Shown here piece by piece: positions 9,409-20,048 of a DNA stretch of 64,000 nt (position 1 is its first letter; every line of letters starts with the position of its first letter). A model generated the notes under the pieces. It saw only the letters and a program-made list of their open reading frames with translations, ran no database searches and was not told the DNA's origin. Origin of the DNA: Branchiostoma floridae (Eukaryota; Chordata; Leptocardii; Amphioxiformes; Branchiostomatidae); the NCBI RefSeq assembly GCF_000003815.2, contig NC_049981.1, forward strand, positions 2,346,010-2,410,009, read 5' to 3'. Both the position numbers and the translations under genes were made by a program.

Positions 9409-12400
9409 GGCGCGGGCTGTATTGACGTGTGGACGTGTTTTTGCGCAATCAGCTGCTTCTTACAGCACCAGGTGAGTCCGTAAAACGCACCTGGGCAGGT
9501 GTAAGGTACGGGGAAGAGGCTTCAGAGATCTAAACACCTGTGTCTTAGTCTTAAGTGAGAGTGACAGTGGTGTAAACGACCTCAACATGCAACACGTCCG
9601 CCAGGAAAATTTTTACCTTAGAAATTCCTTTGGATAATTAGTCCGCAATAATTATGTGTGATTACGTGATTTTCCTTAATCTTCAAGAAGGAAAACCGTT
9701 TCCGAATGACACTGATCTAGGTTTGGCTACAGATAAATATATGGAAGTGACAGCTTTACTAACTAGTAGTAGATCTGCTTTATCTACGCAGAAACCGCAC
9801 AAATATTTATTTTTTACACACCCCGCCGCAGACAGTTCAAACAAGGAAGTTGATGCCTTTTTCAACCTCCTTGTACTCGCTGCACTAAAAGTCTTAATTT
9901 TTTTCAAAGAGTGACAGACGAGTAAGTAGACAAACTCAACAACTCTGCCAGGAAATTTACCTCAGAAATTCCTTTGGATGATTAGTCCGCAATTATGTGT
10001 AATTTTCCCTGGCGTAAATTCAAGAATGGAAAGTGTTTCGTAACGTTATATGAAACTGATCTACGTTTTACTGCAGCAAAACTTGTTGTTGTTGTCCTCA
10101 TTTAACGTCTATTATTTCGCTAGACGTGGCCTCTTGGTGCTGAGTAGCGCATGGTTCGCTTTTGAGTTAAGAGTCTCTCTTGGTATTTAACTCTTGGTTC
10201 CTTGTGCTTGAGAGTTGCTGGAGGAGTTTCTAGGAGAGTACGTCGAAACGGTGTGTACTCTCAATGTACTGGGAGAAGGCCATGTACATCTGTTTGTTGA
10301 AACATGTGAAACTTGTGAAGTGACTGGAAGTGACAGCTTTAGATCTGCTTATCTGTGCAGAAACCACACAAATATTTATTTTAGTTTTTTACACACCACC
10401 ACAGACAGATTAGAGTTCTTCGGTTATACTATAAGTATGATTGTCACTCCGGTTTAGAACTTTTCCACACCTGTGTACGTTTTTCCTGCCTGTAGAAACG
10501 ATGAAGGGAAGTTTTAGGTCTGACACACACGTCACTCCTTAAGCAAACATCAGTCTCAACTTTAAAAACAATCTTTCAGTTTTACCAGTATGAAAGTTCA
10601 TCAGTGTTGCTGACCTATTATTCAACTTATTGGCAGTTGAATGGGGGTAAAGTCCAGGTCGGTGTAACCTGTGAGTGGCGGACATGCAGGGGTCGGTAGG
10701 ACAGAGGATGACTATTTACCCGGATACACATGTACTAGTAGGCTAGCCCAGGTACAGGGCTTTCGCCAGCTCGAAATTTTTTTCCGTCAGCCAATTCCCC
10801 TTGTCGCGAAAACACTATTCCAGGAATTAGAGAGACTGAACTGAGACCTTGAAAAATGGGTTTTAATGAGATTATCGTATGCGAAAGGGCACCGACACAC
10901 ATTGTCAACAATCATAACAATAGCAAAACAGTGTGTGGCTTTTACGGCCGTGGACAGCGTCCCCAAGCAGCCTGTAGCTTCCACCAAGGAGCTTTTATCA
11001 GATTTTTGTCCGTCAAGGGTGACGGATTGTTATAAAATTTTTTCCGTCACATGCAGCAAATTTCCGTCAATTGACGGAAAAACGGACGCTGGCTAGAGCC
11101 CTGCCCAGGTACCATCCTATTTGATCGAGCTCCTTGCACTCGCTGCCCTAAGAATTTTTCTGTATTGTAAGAATTCAGAGGGGCCAGTAGGAACAGAATT
11201 GCAGAAAGAAACAAACATGCCGACACCCGGGATCGAACCCGGGGCGGCAGATTACAACCCAGCAGCGAAACCACTGCACTAGAAAAGGCTTACAGTATCT
11301 TATTTTTTTTCAGAGTGACAGATGAGTAAATAAACAAACGCAACACGTCCACTAGGAAATTAATCTCAGAAATTCCTTTAGATAATTAGTCCACAGTTAT
11401 GTGTAATATTTCCTGATGTTGATTCAAGAAGGGAAAGTGTTTCGTATATGTATCAGTATGATTATGAAATTGATTGGCTGCAGCTAAACTTGTGAAGTGC
11501 CTTGTTGTCGTTGTCCTTGCTTAACGTCTATTAACGTCTATTGGCGTTGTTTGTGGTGTAACTGGTAGAGCGATACACGCCGTGCCCCCAACGTTGTGCC
11601 CTTGGGAAAGCCACTTTACACGACCTTCCTCACTTCACCCAGGTGTAATAATGGGTACCTGACTTCGGTTGTGGAGGTAAAAGGAATGAGTACCTTTACC
11701 TTCCGTCTGTACTGAGTGCAATGCCACATAATTTGTCCTCGTCTGTCCAGAAAGCGAATAGAAAAATTGTCTAGATTTTTTTATTTCACTAGACGTGGTC
11801 TCTTGGTGCCGGATAACACATGGTTCAGTGACTGGATATGACTGGGTCTGACTGGATGTGACAGCATTAGAACTGCTTACCTGTGCAGAAACTGTACAAA
11901 TATTTATGTTACACACCACAGCAGACAGGTCAACCTTTACTGGCTTTAGCGTAGATTAGAGCAAGGACGTTGATGTAACGTCCTTGATTAGAGCAAGGAG
12001 GTTGATTCCTTTATCAACCTCCTAGATTAGAGGTTTTTTAGTTAGGTATGATTGTCAATCCAGTTAGAACTTTTCCACACGTGTGTACGGTTTTCCTGCC
12101 TGTTGAAATGATGAAGGGAAGTTTTAGGTCTGACACACGAGGTTTAAGCAAACATCAGTCTCAACGTTAAAAACAATCTTTCAGTTTTACCAGTATGAAA
12201 GTTCACCTGTGTTGGTGACCTGTTATTGGGAGTTTAATGGGGGTAAAGTCCAGGTCAGTGTAACCTCTGTGTGGCAGACATGCCGGGGTCGGTAGGACGG
12301 AGAATGACTACTGTGAATGCAGAAATGTTCGCAATGGTTTTATGTTCGCGTTTTTTTGCGGTGGCTACTTCACTGAGAATTTAAAACAACCGCAAACATT

Positions 12401-14329
12401 TTTCCACGACAGTAAGAGACTACAGTGCATGGCGCTACCACAAACTTAATACCACCGCGAAAATACTTTTTCCCGCTACTGAGAAATCAAATCCCCACAA
12501 ACTTAAATGCATTACAGTATTTACCTGGATACACATATAGACCCCATTTATGATGCAAAAATCAAAACGGTTCTCTATCCATGATTTAGCCTTACGATCA
12601 GAAAACAGTTTGCATTTTGCGTTCACGGTCGATGTAAACTTGTGTGGATATTTTTAAGCAACATGCTTTGTCTGTTTTTTGTGGTCTTTTTAAAAAAATG
12701 TATAATATGTGGCCCTGGGAACAAAAAGAAACACTAGGATAGTACAAAATACACCAGGACGGTGGCAACCAGAGATGACTGTAAATGATAGCAAACATGT
12801 CTGTAGGCAGGGAAACAGTAAATTCTGTGTCAGCGTAACGTGTGTATCTCATGATCAGCCATACCAGGTTTGAAAGGACAGAAGTACAAGTGTGGTCCAA
12901 TCCTACGTACCTTCAGCTTTCAGGAGAGAACGCCTAAGTTTTAAACAATTATACAAGTCCAGACGTGCTTTGCTTATGTCTCGGGGGACTTCAAATTTGA
13001 CATATTACTTATGCTATAGTGCATCAGACTTCTCTTGCTCAGTTGCAGTCACTGCGAACCAGCTTTTGTCCCTCTGCAGGTCGGCAGGGAAGACCCCCCT
13101 CTCCCAGAAGTGGACTGTTCTGCAGCAGACGGTAAGACAGAATGCTCGGCGCTACACCACCGGTCAGGCCGGTCGGGCGTACGTGTGGCCAGCCACCGCC
13201 GTCGGCGTCGCCTGCGGACTCGCGGTCGGAACGACCCTCTACCTGAGTCAGCGAGAGAAACCCGTCGGCGCCAAATCTGTCCCTACCTTCGAGCACGACC
13301 CAACCCCGGGCGGATTCCGTACGAACTTACCGGAGTTCTCACTTTCAGAGGTGGCAAAGCATAAAACGAAGAATGACCGCGTCTGGATCACCTACAAGTC
13401 CGGTGTCTACGACATCACAGAGTTCCTGGAGAGCCATCCGGGCGGTGCATCGAAGATCATGCTGGCTGCGGGCGGTTCTGTCGAGCCGTTCTGGGCGATG
13501 TACGCCGTGCATAAGGAGAACCCAGAAGTCTTCGAGCTCCTCGAGCCGTTACGCATAGGAAACATCAGCAAGAAAGATCTCATCGAGATGCAGCAGACCA
13601 AGAAGGCCGATCCGAATGACCCGTTTGCGTCCGAACCCGGTCGCCATCCGGCGCTGGCTCCAAGCTCGAAGAAACCGTTCAACGCCGAGCCACCGCAAGA
13701 GCTGCTGGTGGATAATTACATCACGCCTAACGAGCTGTTCTTCGTTAGGAACCACCTGCCTGTACCACAGGTGAGTCATACTATCACTTTGCCTCCCACT
13801 TACATACAGGAATGCATATACAAGTATCATGTTTCAGTAAAAGTATCAAAACAAAATTAAGTCTCTTGTATATTTCTTGACTGTCAACATATAAAAAGAA
13901 AGAGTTTGATGCATGTTATCATGTGACAATGCTTATATATATGTACTCAACTGTTTCATAATGTAAGTTAAATCCGTGAGCAGGCTTTTAGCCGGGCATT
14001 TGTCCATGCGTTTGGACGAACTGTTCTAAAAATAATGAGAAATTGGACGCACTAGGATCCTCTGACAAGCATAAGTTTCTGATTGATCAGGGATGCCACT
14101 TGTGGTCACACTCATCACAGTCTTCTACTGTGACCTGTTTGACAGTAATTTAGCCCCTCAAGATATCAATTAGAATGCACCATTTTGACTTAAACTCTGC
14201 ACCATGGAAGGTGGATGCCCCTGGACCCCCTTACAATATATCACTTGTTTCGACTCACCAAGAAATTTGGACCCTTATTACAATATGATCCTTGCTAAAA
14301 GCCTGGCCATAAGAAATGAATTGGAAATA

Positions 14330-14366
<37 letters not shown>

Positions 14367-17300
14367 CAGGTGGACATGAACAAGTACGTCTTGACAGTCG
14401 GAGGCGAGGGTCTGAAGAAGCACTCCTTCACCTTGGATGATCTTAAGGAGAAGTTCAAACATCGGAAGATGGTGGCCACGATCCAGTGCGCCGGGAACCG
14501 CCGATCCAACATGATGGAGGTGGGGCTGTTTGTTTGTTTGTTTGTTTGTTGAGATGCCCACTTGCAATTCACATTGTCTGGAAACCTTTAATATAACACA
14601 TTTTTCCACAGCAAACATGTGAAACATTTATTATTGAACACTGTGTGTTTTATGAATAAACTTTAAGCCTTACATGTAGAACAGAATAGGAAGGAGAGAT
14701 GTTGTTGCTTAGATTTTGAGCCCCTAGCACCGTTCTGTGGAACTGCAGCAGAATATCATACATGTATTTTGTAGATTTACCTGTTTTGGTAATGCGAAAG
14801 TCAAGGGGCATGAAATCCAGTACAAAATGTAAGACTTGAGCCCCTAGCAAGCTTCTCTGGTATTGCAGCAGAACTTGATATATTTTGTTAATAATTTTCC
14901 AGGTGAAGAAGATTAAGGGTCTGAGTTGGGGGATCGCAGCGATCAGTAACGCTGAGTGGACGGGCGTGTACCTGAGCGACATTCTCGCGCACGTCGGACT
15001 GTCCGACCCAGAGAACCGCGGAGAACTCAAGCATGTGCAATTTGAAGGTCTGGACCTGGACCCGGAGAGGGCGCCGTATGGAGGTTTGTTTCTTTTGCTT
15101 TTTTGTTTGTTTTTTAAGTAGAAGCTGTGTAACAACGGATTGTAATAAGTCTTGATCCACTCACAAGTTAGGAATGCATGTAATGATGATCATTGTAGTG
15201 CTATCTTATGTTGTAAAATCAATGCAATTCAGCCCCTACAGGGGCTGCAAAGTTGATTGGAAATAAGGTTGCAAAGAATGCCCCCTTCTCTTTTTGATGA
15301 GTGTGGAAGGTTCCAAACTCGAGGTGCATGTGGCTCTCCTCATACATGGGATCTACAGCTTTTATATGGCTTTTTGTCTGAGAGGATGTTCCTTCAACTG
15401 AAGGAAGGTATTCATTTTCATGTGAGCCGAGGGAAGAAGCAGTTGTTAAGTGTCTTTCCCAAGGGCGTATTATTGTGACCTGCTAGGGATTGGAACTCGA
15501 AACCTTCTGAGTCAACACCCCTTATCACAACACCACCCTTCCACAGGTTCCATCCCGATTGAGAAGGCGTTGGATCCGTCGGGTGACGTCCTGCTCGCGT
15601 GGGACATGAATGGAGAACCGCTCTCACGTGATCACGGTTTCCCCCTCAGGGTCATTGCGCCAGGAATCATCGGCGCCAGGTCAGTTCCGAAGTTCCAGTT
15701 GGCATAGTTTGATTTTTCCCCCAAACTCTTTCAACCAGCACGTTTCTTTCTGGGGGTAACTATGTGTTAGAATATGCAGCTTGTGATATTTTTTGTGTGC
15801 ATAATCTAGTCAAGAATGTCTTGTTTTTTGTTTTTTTCTTTGTTAATTTGTTGTTGGCAGAAGTGGCTGTGTAAAGTTTAGGCCATCCCAGATGAGAGTC
15901 TGTCCCTCTGTATTAAGTTTGTTTATTTGTTTGTTTGTTTGTTTGTTTGTTTGTTTTAGGCAGGTAAAGTGGCTGAGCAAAGTTTGGGCCAGCCCAGACG
16001 AGAGCCCGTCTCACTGGCAGCAGAACGACTACAAGGGTTTTGCTCCGCAGGTAGACGTCTTAAATTGTTTTTAAACAATTAAAAGAAACATCATAATGAA
16101 TGTAGTTATACATAGTTTTAACTATGTATAACTACATTCATTATGATGTTTCTTTGAGTTGAGTCGTAAATGCCTTGAAGTTCACAGGGATTTGATTTTG
16201 CAGTAGGGTGAAAATGGAGTGCTTCTGATTTCTATACTGAAACAATATGGGGTTGGTGGACAGAAGACAACAATGTTTTTTATTCAGTATAAACATGAAT
16301 CCTTATCACAAGATGTTAATAACAAACCACTTAAGACTTATAAACAGTAGTAAGTAATCTAATAAAACAATTGCATAATAACTAGCATTGAATCATTGAA
16401 ATTAATCATTTTTGACAGTACATGTACACATCAAGCATTTTCACAGTTGTTTTAAGTTCGCTGTCACTGCAAAAGTTGCGAACATTAACCCACCATCAAC
16501 ATATATATTGTCAGTAATACCTTCTTTCCTGTTTGGAGATGCTTTTAGTAAGTATGATACAGTACTTTTACATTGTACTTTAAAGCCTGTGATCAAGTAG
16601 ACTAGTTCATCTTAAGGTCTTTGCTGAATAAAAGAAGTTCATCCTCCTCCTCAGGTGGACTGGGACTCTGTGGACTTTAAGAAGTCCCCAGCGATCCAGG
16701 AGTATCCTGTCCAGTCCGCCATTTGTGAGCCGAAGGACGGAACCGTGTGGGACGATGAAGAGGAGGTGAGATCACCCCCGTATGCCACTCGAATGGTCTG
16801 GGTCATGTGCAGATTCAATTGGATATGGACCACGCCATCTGATAATTGGGGGATTGGCATTTTTTATTCCGTTTAAGATTTGTTAGGTTGTAGGTAGCTT
16901 TTTGTGGAACCCCCATTTAGGAAGTGAACTGATCTGAAATTGCACAGTTTGTTGTTGGTTGTTGCTGCCTTGTTGTTAACCGTTGCTACTTACAAATGTA
17001 AAGTGTTGTTGTTTACCTGTTGCTAGGAGACAGTGAAAAGGTTATGTGTTGTTGTTTACCTGTTGCTAGGTGACAGTAAAGGGTTATGCGTACAGCGGCG
17101 GGGGTCGGGAGATTATCCGCGTAGACGTGTCGGCGGATGGTGGGAAAACGTGGCACCCCACGGAGCTGGTGGCAAAACCAAACCAGGGCTACAACCGCAC
17201 CTGGGCCTGGACACTGTGGGAGGCCAGCGTGCCTCTACCGAAGGACGCTAAAGGTCAGTTATTCATTTATAACCATTTCCTTATTTTGTAATTGTTTCCT

Positions 17301-17912
17301 TATTTGGTAATAGTTTCCTTATTTGGTTACCATTTCCTTATTTGGTTACTATAATCAAACCTGGGCCTGGACACTGGGGGTGGCCAACATAACCATTTCC
17401 TTATTTTCATATCTGGTAACCATTTCCCTATCTTTTCTGTACACTATGGAAGGCTACTTTTCAACTGAAAGATGCTGGTTGGGTTCTGACATTACATATT
17501 TGGTTACCTGCCATGTTCTTATTTGGTTACCATATCCTTATTTGTAGCCTAGTTGCCCTATTTGGTCATCAGTTCCATATTTGGTGTTTTCTTCTGTTCC
17601 AGGAAAGAAGGTTGAGTTGTTTGCAAAAGCGTACCCTATTTGGTCATCAATTCCATATATGGTGTTTTCTTCTATACCAGGAAAGAAGGCTAAACTGTGT
17701 GCAAAGTTGTACCTTATTTGGTCATCAGTTCCATATTTGGTGTTTTCTTCTTTCCAGGAAAGAAGGTTGAACTGTGTGCAAAGGCAGTGGACTCAGCATA
17801 CAACACCCAGCCAGAGTCATTCAAACCGTACTGGAACCTTCGCGGGGTCGTGGCCAACGCCTGGCACAGGGTGCACATCACGGTGGAGCCACCAGAGGGC
17901 GACGATGACTGA
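9401..17912 (+). CDS. SUOX: Sulfite oxidase, mitochondrial (9 exons)
   Basis: Oxidises sulfite to sulfate in the mitochondrial intermembrane space, passing electrons to cytochrome c at the end of cysteine catabolism. Exons 9401-9471, 13080-13770, 14370-14519, 14903-15083, 15547-15679, 15960-16050, 16655-16765, 17070-17253 and 17758-17912 join in phase to give 588 residues (human enzyme about 545). Residues 1-50 contain Arg/Lys but no acidic residue, as in a mitochondrial presequence; 59-79 is a hydrophobic anchor. A cytochrome b5 domain (about 107-190) has HPGG at 143-146 and a second His at 168, the expected haem ligands. The molybdenum domain carries [10 protein letters not shown] (R247 at the sulfite site by homology) and QCAGNRR with C294 as the molybdenum ligand. 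A C-terminal dimerisation domain follows (from about 450), ending [13 protein letters not shown]. All catalytic landmarks are present. The last splice acceptor is surrounded by decoy copies. Confidence 0.95.
10755..11103. mobile_element. hAT-like MITE with 8-bp target duplication
   Basis: Terminal inverted repeats CAGGGCTTTCGCCAGC and GCTGGCTAGAGCCCTG bound 349 bp, flanked on both sides by CCCAGGTA (10747-10754, 11104-11111). An 8-bp duplication and CAGGG ends are typical of hAT transposons. No transposase frame is present, so it is non-autonomous. It lies in SUOX intron 1. Confidence 0.75.
11219..11289 (-). pseudogene. tRNA-Thr(UGU)-like pseudogene or tRNA-derived SINE head
   Basis: On the minus strand a 71-base stretch has a perfect T arm (CCGGG TTCGATC CCGGG), a pairable D arm (AGTG/CGCT) and a 7-base anticodon loop GTTGTAA with UGU in the anticodon position. 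The acceptor stem pairs only at its outer three bases (GCC/GGC) and is otherwise mismatched, so a functional tRNA is unlikely. Confidence 0.5.
11550..11712 (+). mobile_element. tRNA-derived SINE fragment
   Basis: The head resembles tRNA (GTGGTGTAACTGGTAGAGCG), followed by the body motif TTGTGCCCTTGGGAAAGCCA and CACTTCACCCAGGTG. The body motif recurs in three other places in the window (near 15450, 29950 and 63125), which marks an interspersed family. Confidence 0.6.
12311..12517. mobile_element. TA-flanked MITE with an empty paralogous site
   Basis: Ends CTGTGAATGC and GCATTACAG, flanked by TA. The same flanking DNA without the element occurs in the duplicate copy near 10706-10712, which directly shows the insertion and its TA target. 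A second family member is at 47869-48070. A TA target suggests a Tc1/mariner-type source. Confidence 0.8.
15415..15540 (-). mobile_element. tRNA-derived SINE next to SUOX exon 5
   Basis: On the minus strand a tRNA-like head (GGTGGTGTTGTGATAAGG, then GAGTTCCAATCCC) is followed by the body motif GCCCTTGGGAAAGACACTTA. The complement of the head lies directly against the exon 5 acceptor at 15546, so part of the polypyrimidine tract appears to be SINE sequence. Confidence 0.55.
16082..16155. repeat. Perfect 36-bp hairpin in SUOX intron 6
   Basis: Bases 16082-16117 and 16120-16155 are exact reverse complements separated by two bases. No target duplication or family member is obvious. Confidence 0.9.
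17346..17390 (+). pseudogene. Partial copy of SUOX exon 8 inside intron 8
   Basis: The stretch reads ACTATAATCAAACCTGGGCC and continues with TGGACACTGGGGGTGGCCAAC. It mirrors the end of exon 8 (CTACAACCGCACCTGGGCC, then TGGACACTGTGGGAGGCCAGC). It sits among 16-bp TTTCCTTATTTGGTTA microrepeats (about 17270-17345). It is a diverged local duplicate, not a usable exon. Confidence 0.75.
17556..17790 (+). repeat. 78-bp unit repeated three times across the SUOX exon 9 acceptor
   Basis: Units start near 17556, 17634 and 17712. Each holds TATTTGGTCATC, a pyrimidine tract, a CCAG acceptor and GGAAAGAAGG(T/C)TGA-type coding sequence. Acceptors end at 17602, 17680 and 17757. Only the third continues into the true exon 9; it has one base fewer in its tract, so the first two put the downstream coding sequence out of frame. 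Confidence 0.9.
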
Positions 17913-18504
17913 GTCCTGTTCTCACACCTCACCTTGTAGCAGGGTCATTTTACACTTAACCCGTTCCCTGCTGCCTTAGTCCTTATCCAAACACGTCAGG
18001 TGCCAAAAGGCTAGACATGAATGTTCACAGCAGGGGCAGGTTAAAGAGTGCAATCATGGAAGTCTACTTGGTGTATAATAGGGATGTCTGAGTGTACATT
18101 GATGAGTTAACCATCCCCTGCTGCAGGCAGATGTACCATGTACATGTATGCACCACTTTGTGTTGGTTACAGCAGGACTTAGCAGCTAGGAGGTTAATTT
18201 GTCATGGATTTCTCACTACTTTTGTCTCCAATCTAAAAAAAAGGATTTCTGTTCATTTTTCTATAAAATGAAGTTTATAGGGATTTAGCACATGAACTTG
18301 TTGTGTAAAGGTAATAGGGTTTTACTTATAGTAGTGATGAGCTGTGGGGTTGTTAAAGGAAATGATTATATGCTGAAGAAACTGCCTTTTGGTGTAATAT
18401 TGGTGTAATTCTACAGGTGTCTACAGTAATTCTGTATGGGGGTTTGATGTCTCAAATGCTAGTAAGATTAAGAATTAACCATGTATCAAAGGTGTTAGAC
18501 TTTC

Positions 18505-18805
18505 CAGGGCTCGAAATTCATTTTGGGGATTAGGTGCACTGGTGCACCCAGCTTAAAAATTGGGTGCACAAAATTTTTTTGGGTGCACCACTTAAATTTA
18601 AGTCAAAACCTAATAAGACTTCTTATACAACTACCACAACAGACATTTTTATTATCTTTCTAACACTTGGATGTCAAGAATATGATTTATATTAGTATAC
18701 TTGATATCTTTACATAGTATTACATAAACCTAATAAAATATTTGGGTGCACAGTTCCAATTTTGGGCGCACCTGGGTGCACATGCACCCAGTATTTCGAG
18801 CCCTG
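18505..18805. mobile_element. MITE in the SUOX 3' region, 5-bp target duplication
   Basis: Ends CAGGGCTCGAAAT and ATTTCGAGCCCTG bound 301 bp and are flanked by CTTTC on both sides. The inside repeats GGGTGCAC motifs. The element at 62465-62873 has the same CAGGG ends and also a 5-bp duplication, as in a hAT-type family with 5-bp targets. Confidence 0.75.
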
Positions 18806-19518
18806 CTTTCTAAGTGTGTACTTTTATACAGAGATGAGAGAAATCATTGTACAGATGATTTTGTAGGGATGACCTTGTAGAATGATTTTGGATGACCTTG
18901 GAAAGATGACCTTGTAAGAATGAATGGCAACTTTCAACCTTCTTGTTGCCATTGTTGACTAGTTTCCAGCATTTGGTATTTGAGAAAGTTGAAAAGGGAA
19001 GGTGGACTTAGTAACATAACATGAAGTTGTCAAAAGTTGTAAGGAAGTCAAATTTAAAGCAATGGCTCTTTACAGCGAACCATGGCCAAATAATGTGACT
19101 TGCTATTCATGCAAGGACCTGGAAATGTGTGAACATTGCCGACAGATACTGTGTGAATTAACAGTAATTGATAGCTCTATCACTATTAGCAGGGATGCAA
19201 GTAGTGCTGTGTACCTAAATTCAGGTCAATGTATGGAAGGTTTTTGATGGTTGACAACAAAACAGACAATTTAAGGATCTTTAAGCAGAAGATAGTTTTT
19301 GCAAGTCCTAAACTGGTTCCTGACGTTTACTTTTTTGGAGAGACTGAACCTTAACGTGTTTTTTTTTTTTTCAAATTAAGTTCTGGTCAGATGTACAGGT
19401 ATGCAGGTCTAGTTGTAGGACAGGAAAGGAGTAAATGTTACTGTAGGTGTGGCACACTGCAGATTGGGAATGTAAGAAGTCTGATTACCTTTGGTTAATA
19501 TTTAATATAGTTGTAATT

Positions 19519-19524
19519 AATAAA
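19519..19524 (+). terminator. Candidate poly(A) signal of SUOX
   Basis: AATAAA lies about 1.6 kb after the SUOX stop, and a second one is at 19700-19705. Between the stop and these signals no other gene is seen, so 17913 to about 19720 is probably 3' UTR containing the MITE at 18505. Confidence 0.4.
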
Positions 19525-20042
19525 GTATTAACTTTGGACATGCGATTTGCAGAGCTTGAACAACAAGAGATAACATTTTTTTTCCTATGACTACTAAGTG
19601 CTGAAAATTGCTCTTTCAAGTTTCATCTTGTGGAAAATCTGTAATACAATGCTTTTTGATGTTTCATGTCGAAAGAGGAATGAAAATATATAGTTTCTCA
19701 ATAAAGGGTATAGCAGAGATTTGACTCGTTCTTTTTTTTTTCAGGAAATACATTATTATAGCTCAAACACATGGAATGCTGGTTGAAAAATTGTATTCGA
19801 ATTGAAATTTTCTGTTTGAAATTTTAGGAGGCCACAGTTCTTAGGCATCAAAGAGTGACAATGTAAAAGAAGTGTTAAGTCAGGTTATAGGTGTTTATAT
19901 ATTAATGTTGAAAAAAGTCAAAGCCAAAATGTTGGAAGTCATATACCTTCAGTGTAAACTGCTTGATCTATGGTTTAATAATTAATTTATCCATACATGA
20001 AAACAGACAGGAAGACAAACCAGATCGATACTGGGTGAAATA

Positions 20043-20048
20043 TTTATT
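20043..20048 (-). terminator. Candidate poly(A) signal of gene A
   Basis: TTTATT on the + strand reads AATAAA on the minus strand, about 1.85 kb after the gene A stop at 21894. The stretch 20050-21893 has no other gene and is likely its 3' UTR. Gene A and SUOX would then end about 340 bp apart in convergent orientation. Confidence 0.4.

Larger units (their letters stand above)
9560..12330. repeat. Diverged segmental duplications inside SUOX intron 1
   Basis: At least three copies of a segment start near 9590, 9930 and 11320. They share GAAATTCCTTTGGATAATTAG-like, CAAATATTTATTTT and ACACACC...CAGACAG stretches in order. A second shared block (10455-10730 and 12065-12330) carries TTTTCCTGCCTGT, AAGCAAACATCAGTCTCAAC and GGGGGTAAAGTCCAGGTC. 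The copies differ by substitutions, small gaps and insertions of mobile elements. Confidence 0.8.

Noticed and set aside
17513-17979. Alternative SUOX C-terminal frames starting in intron 8
   Set aside because: They come from the triplicated acceptor repeat; only the third acceptor keeps the conserved ending [10 protein letters not shown].
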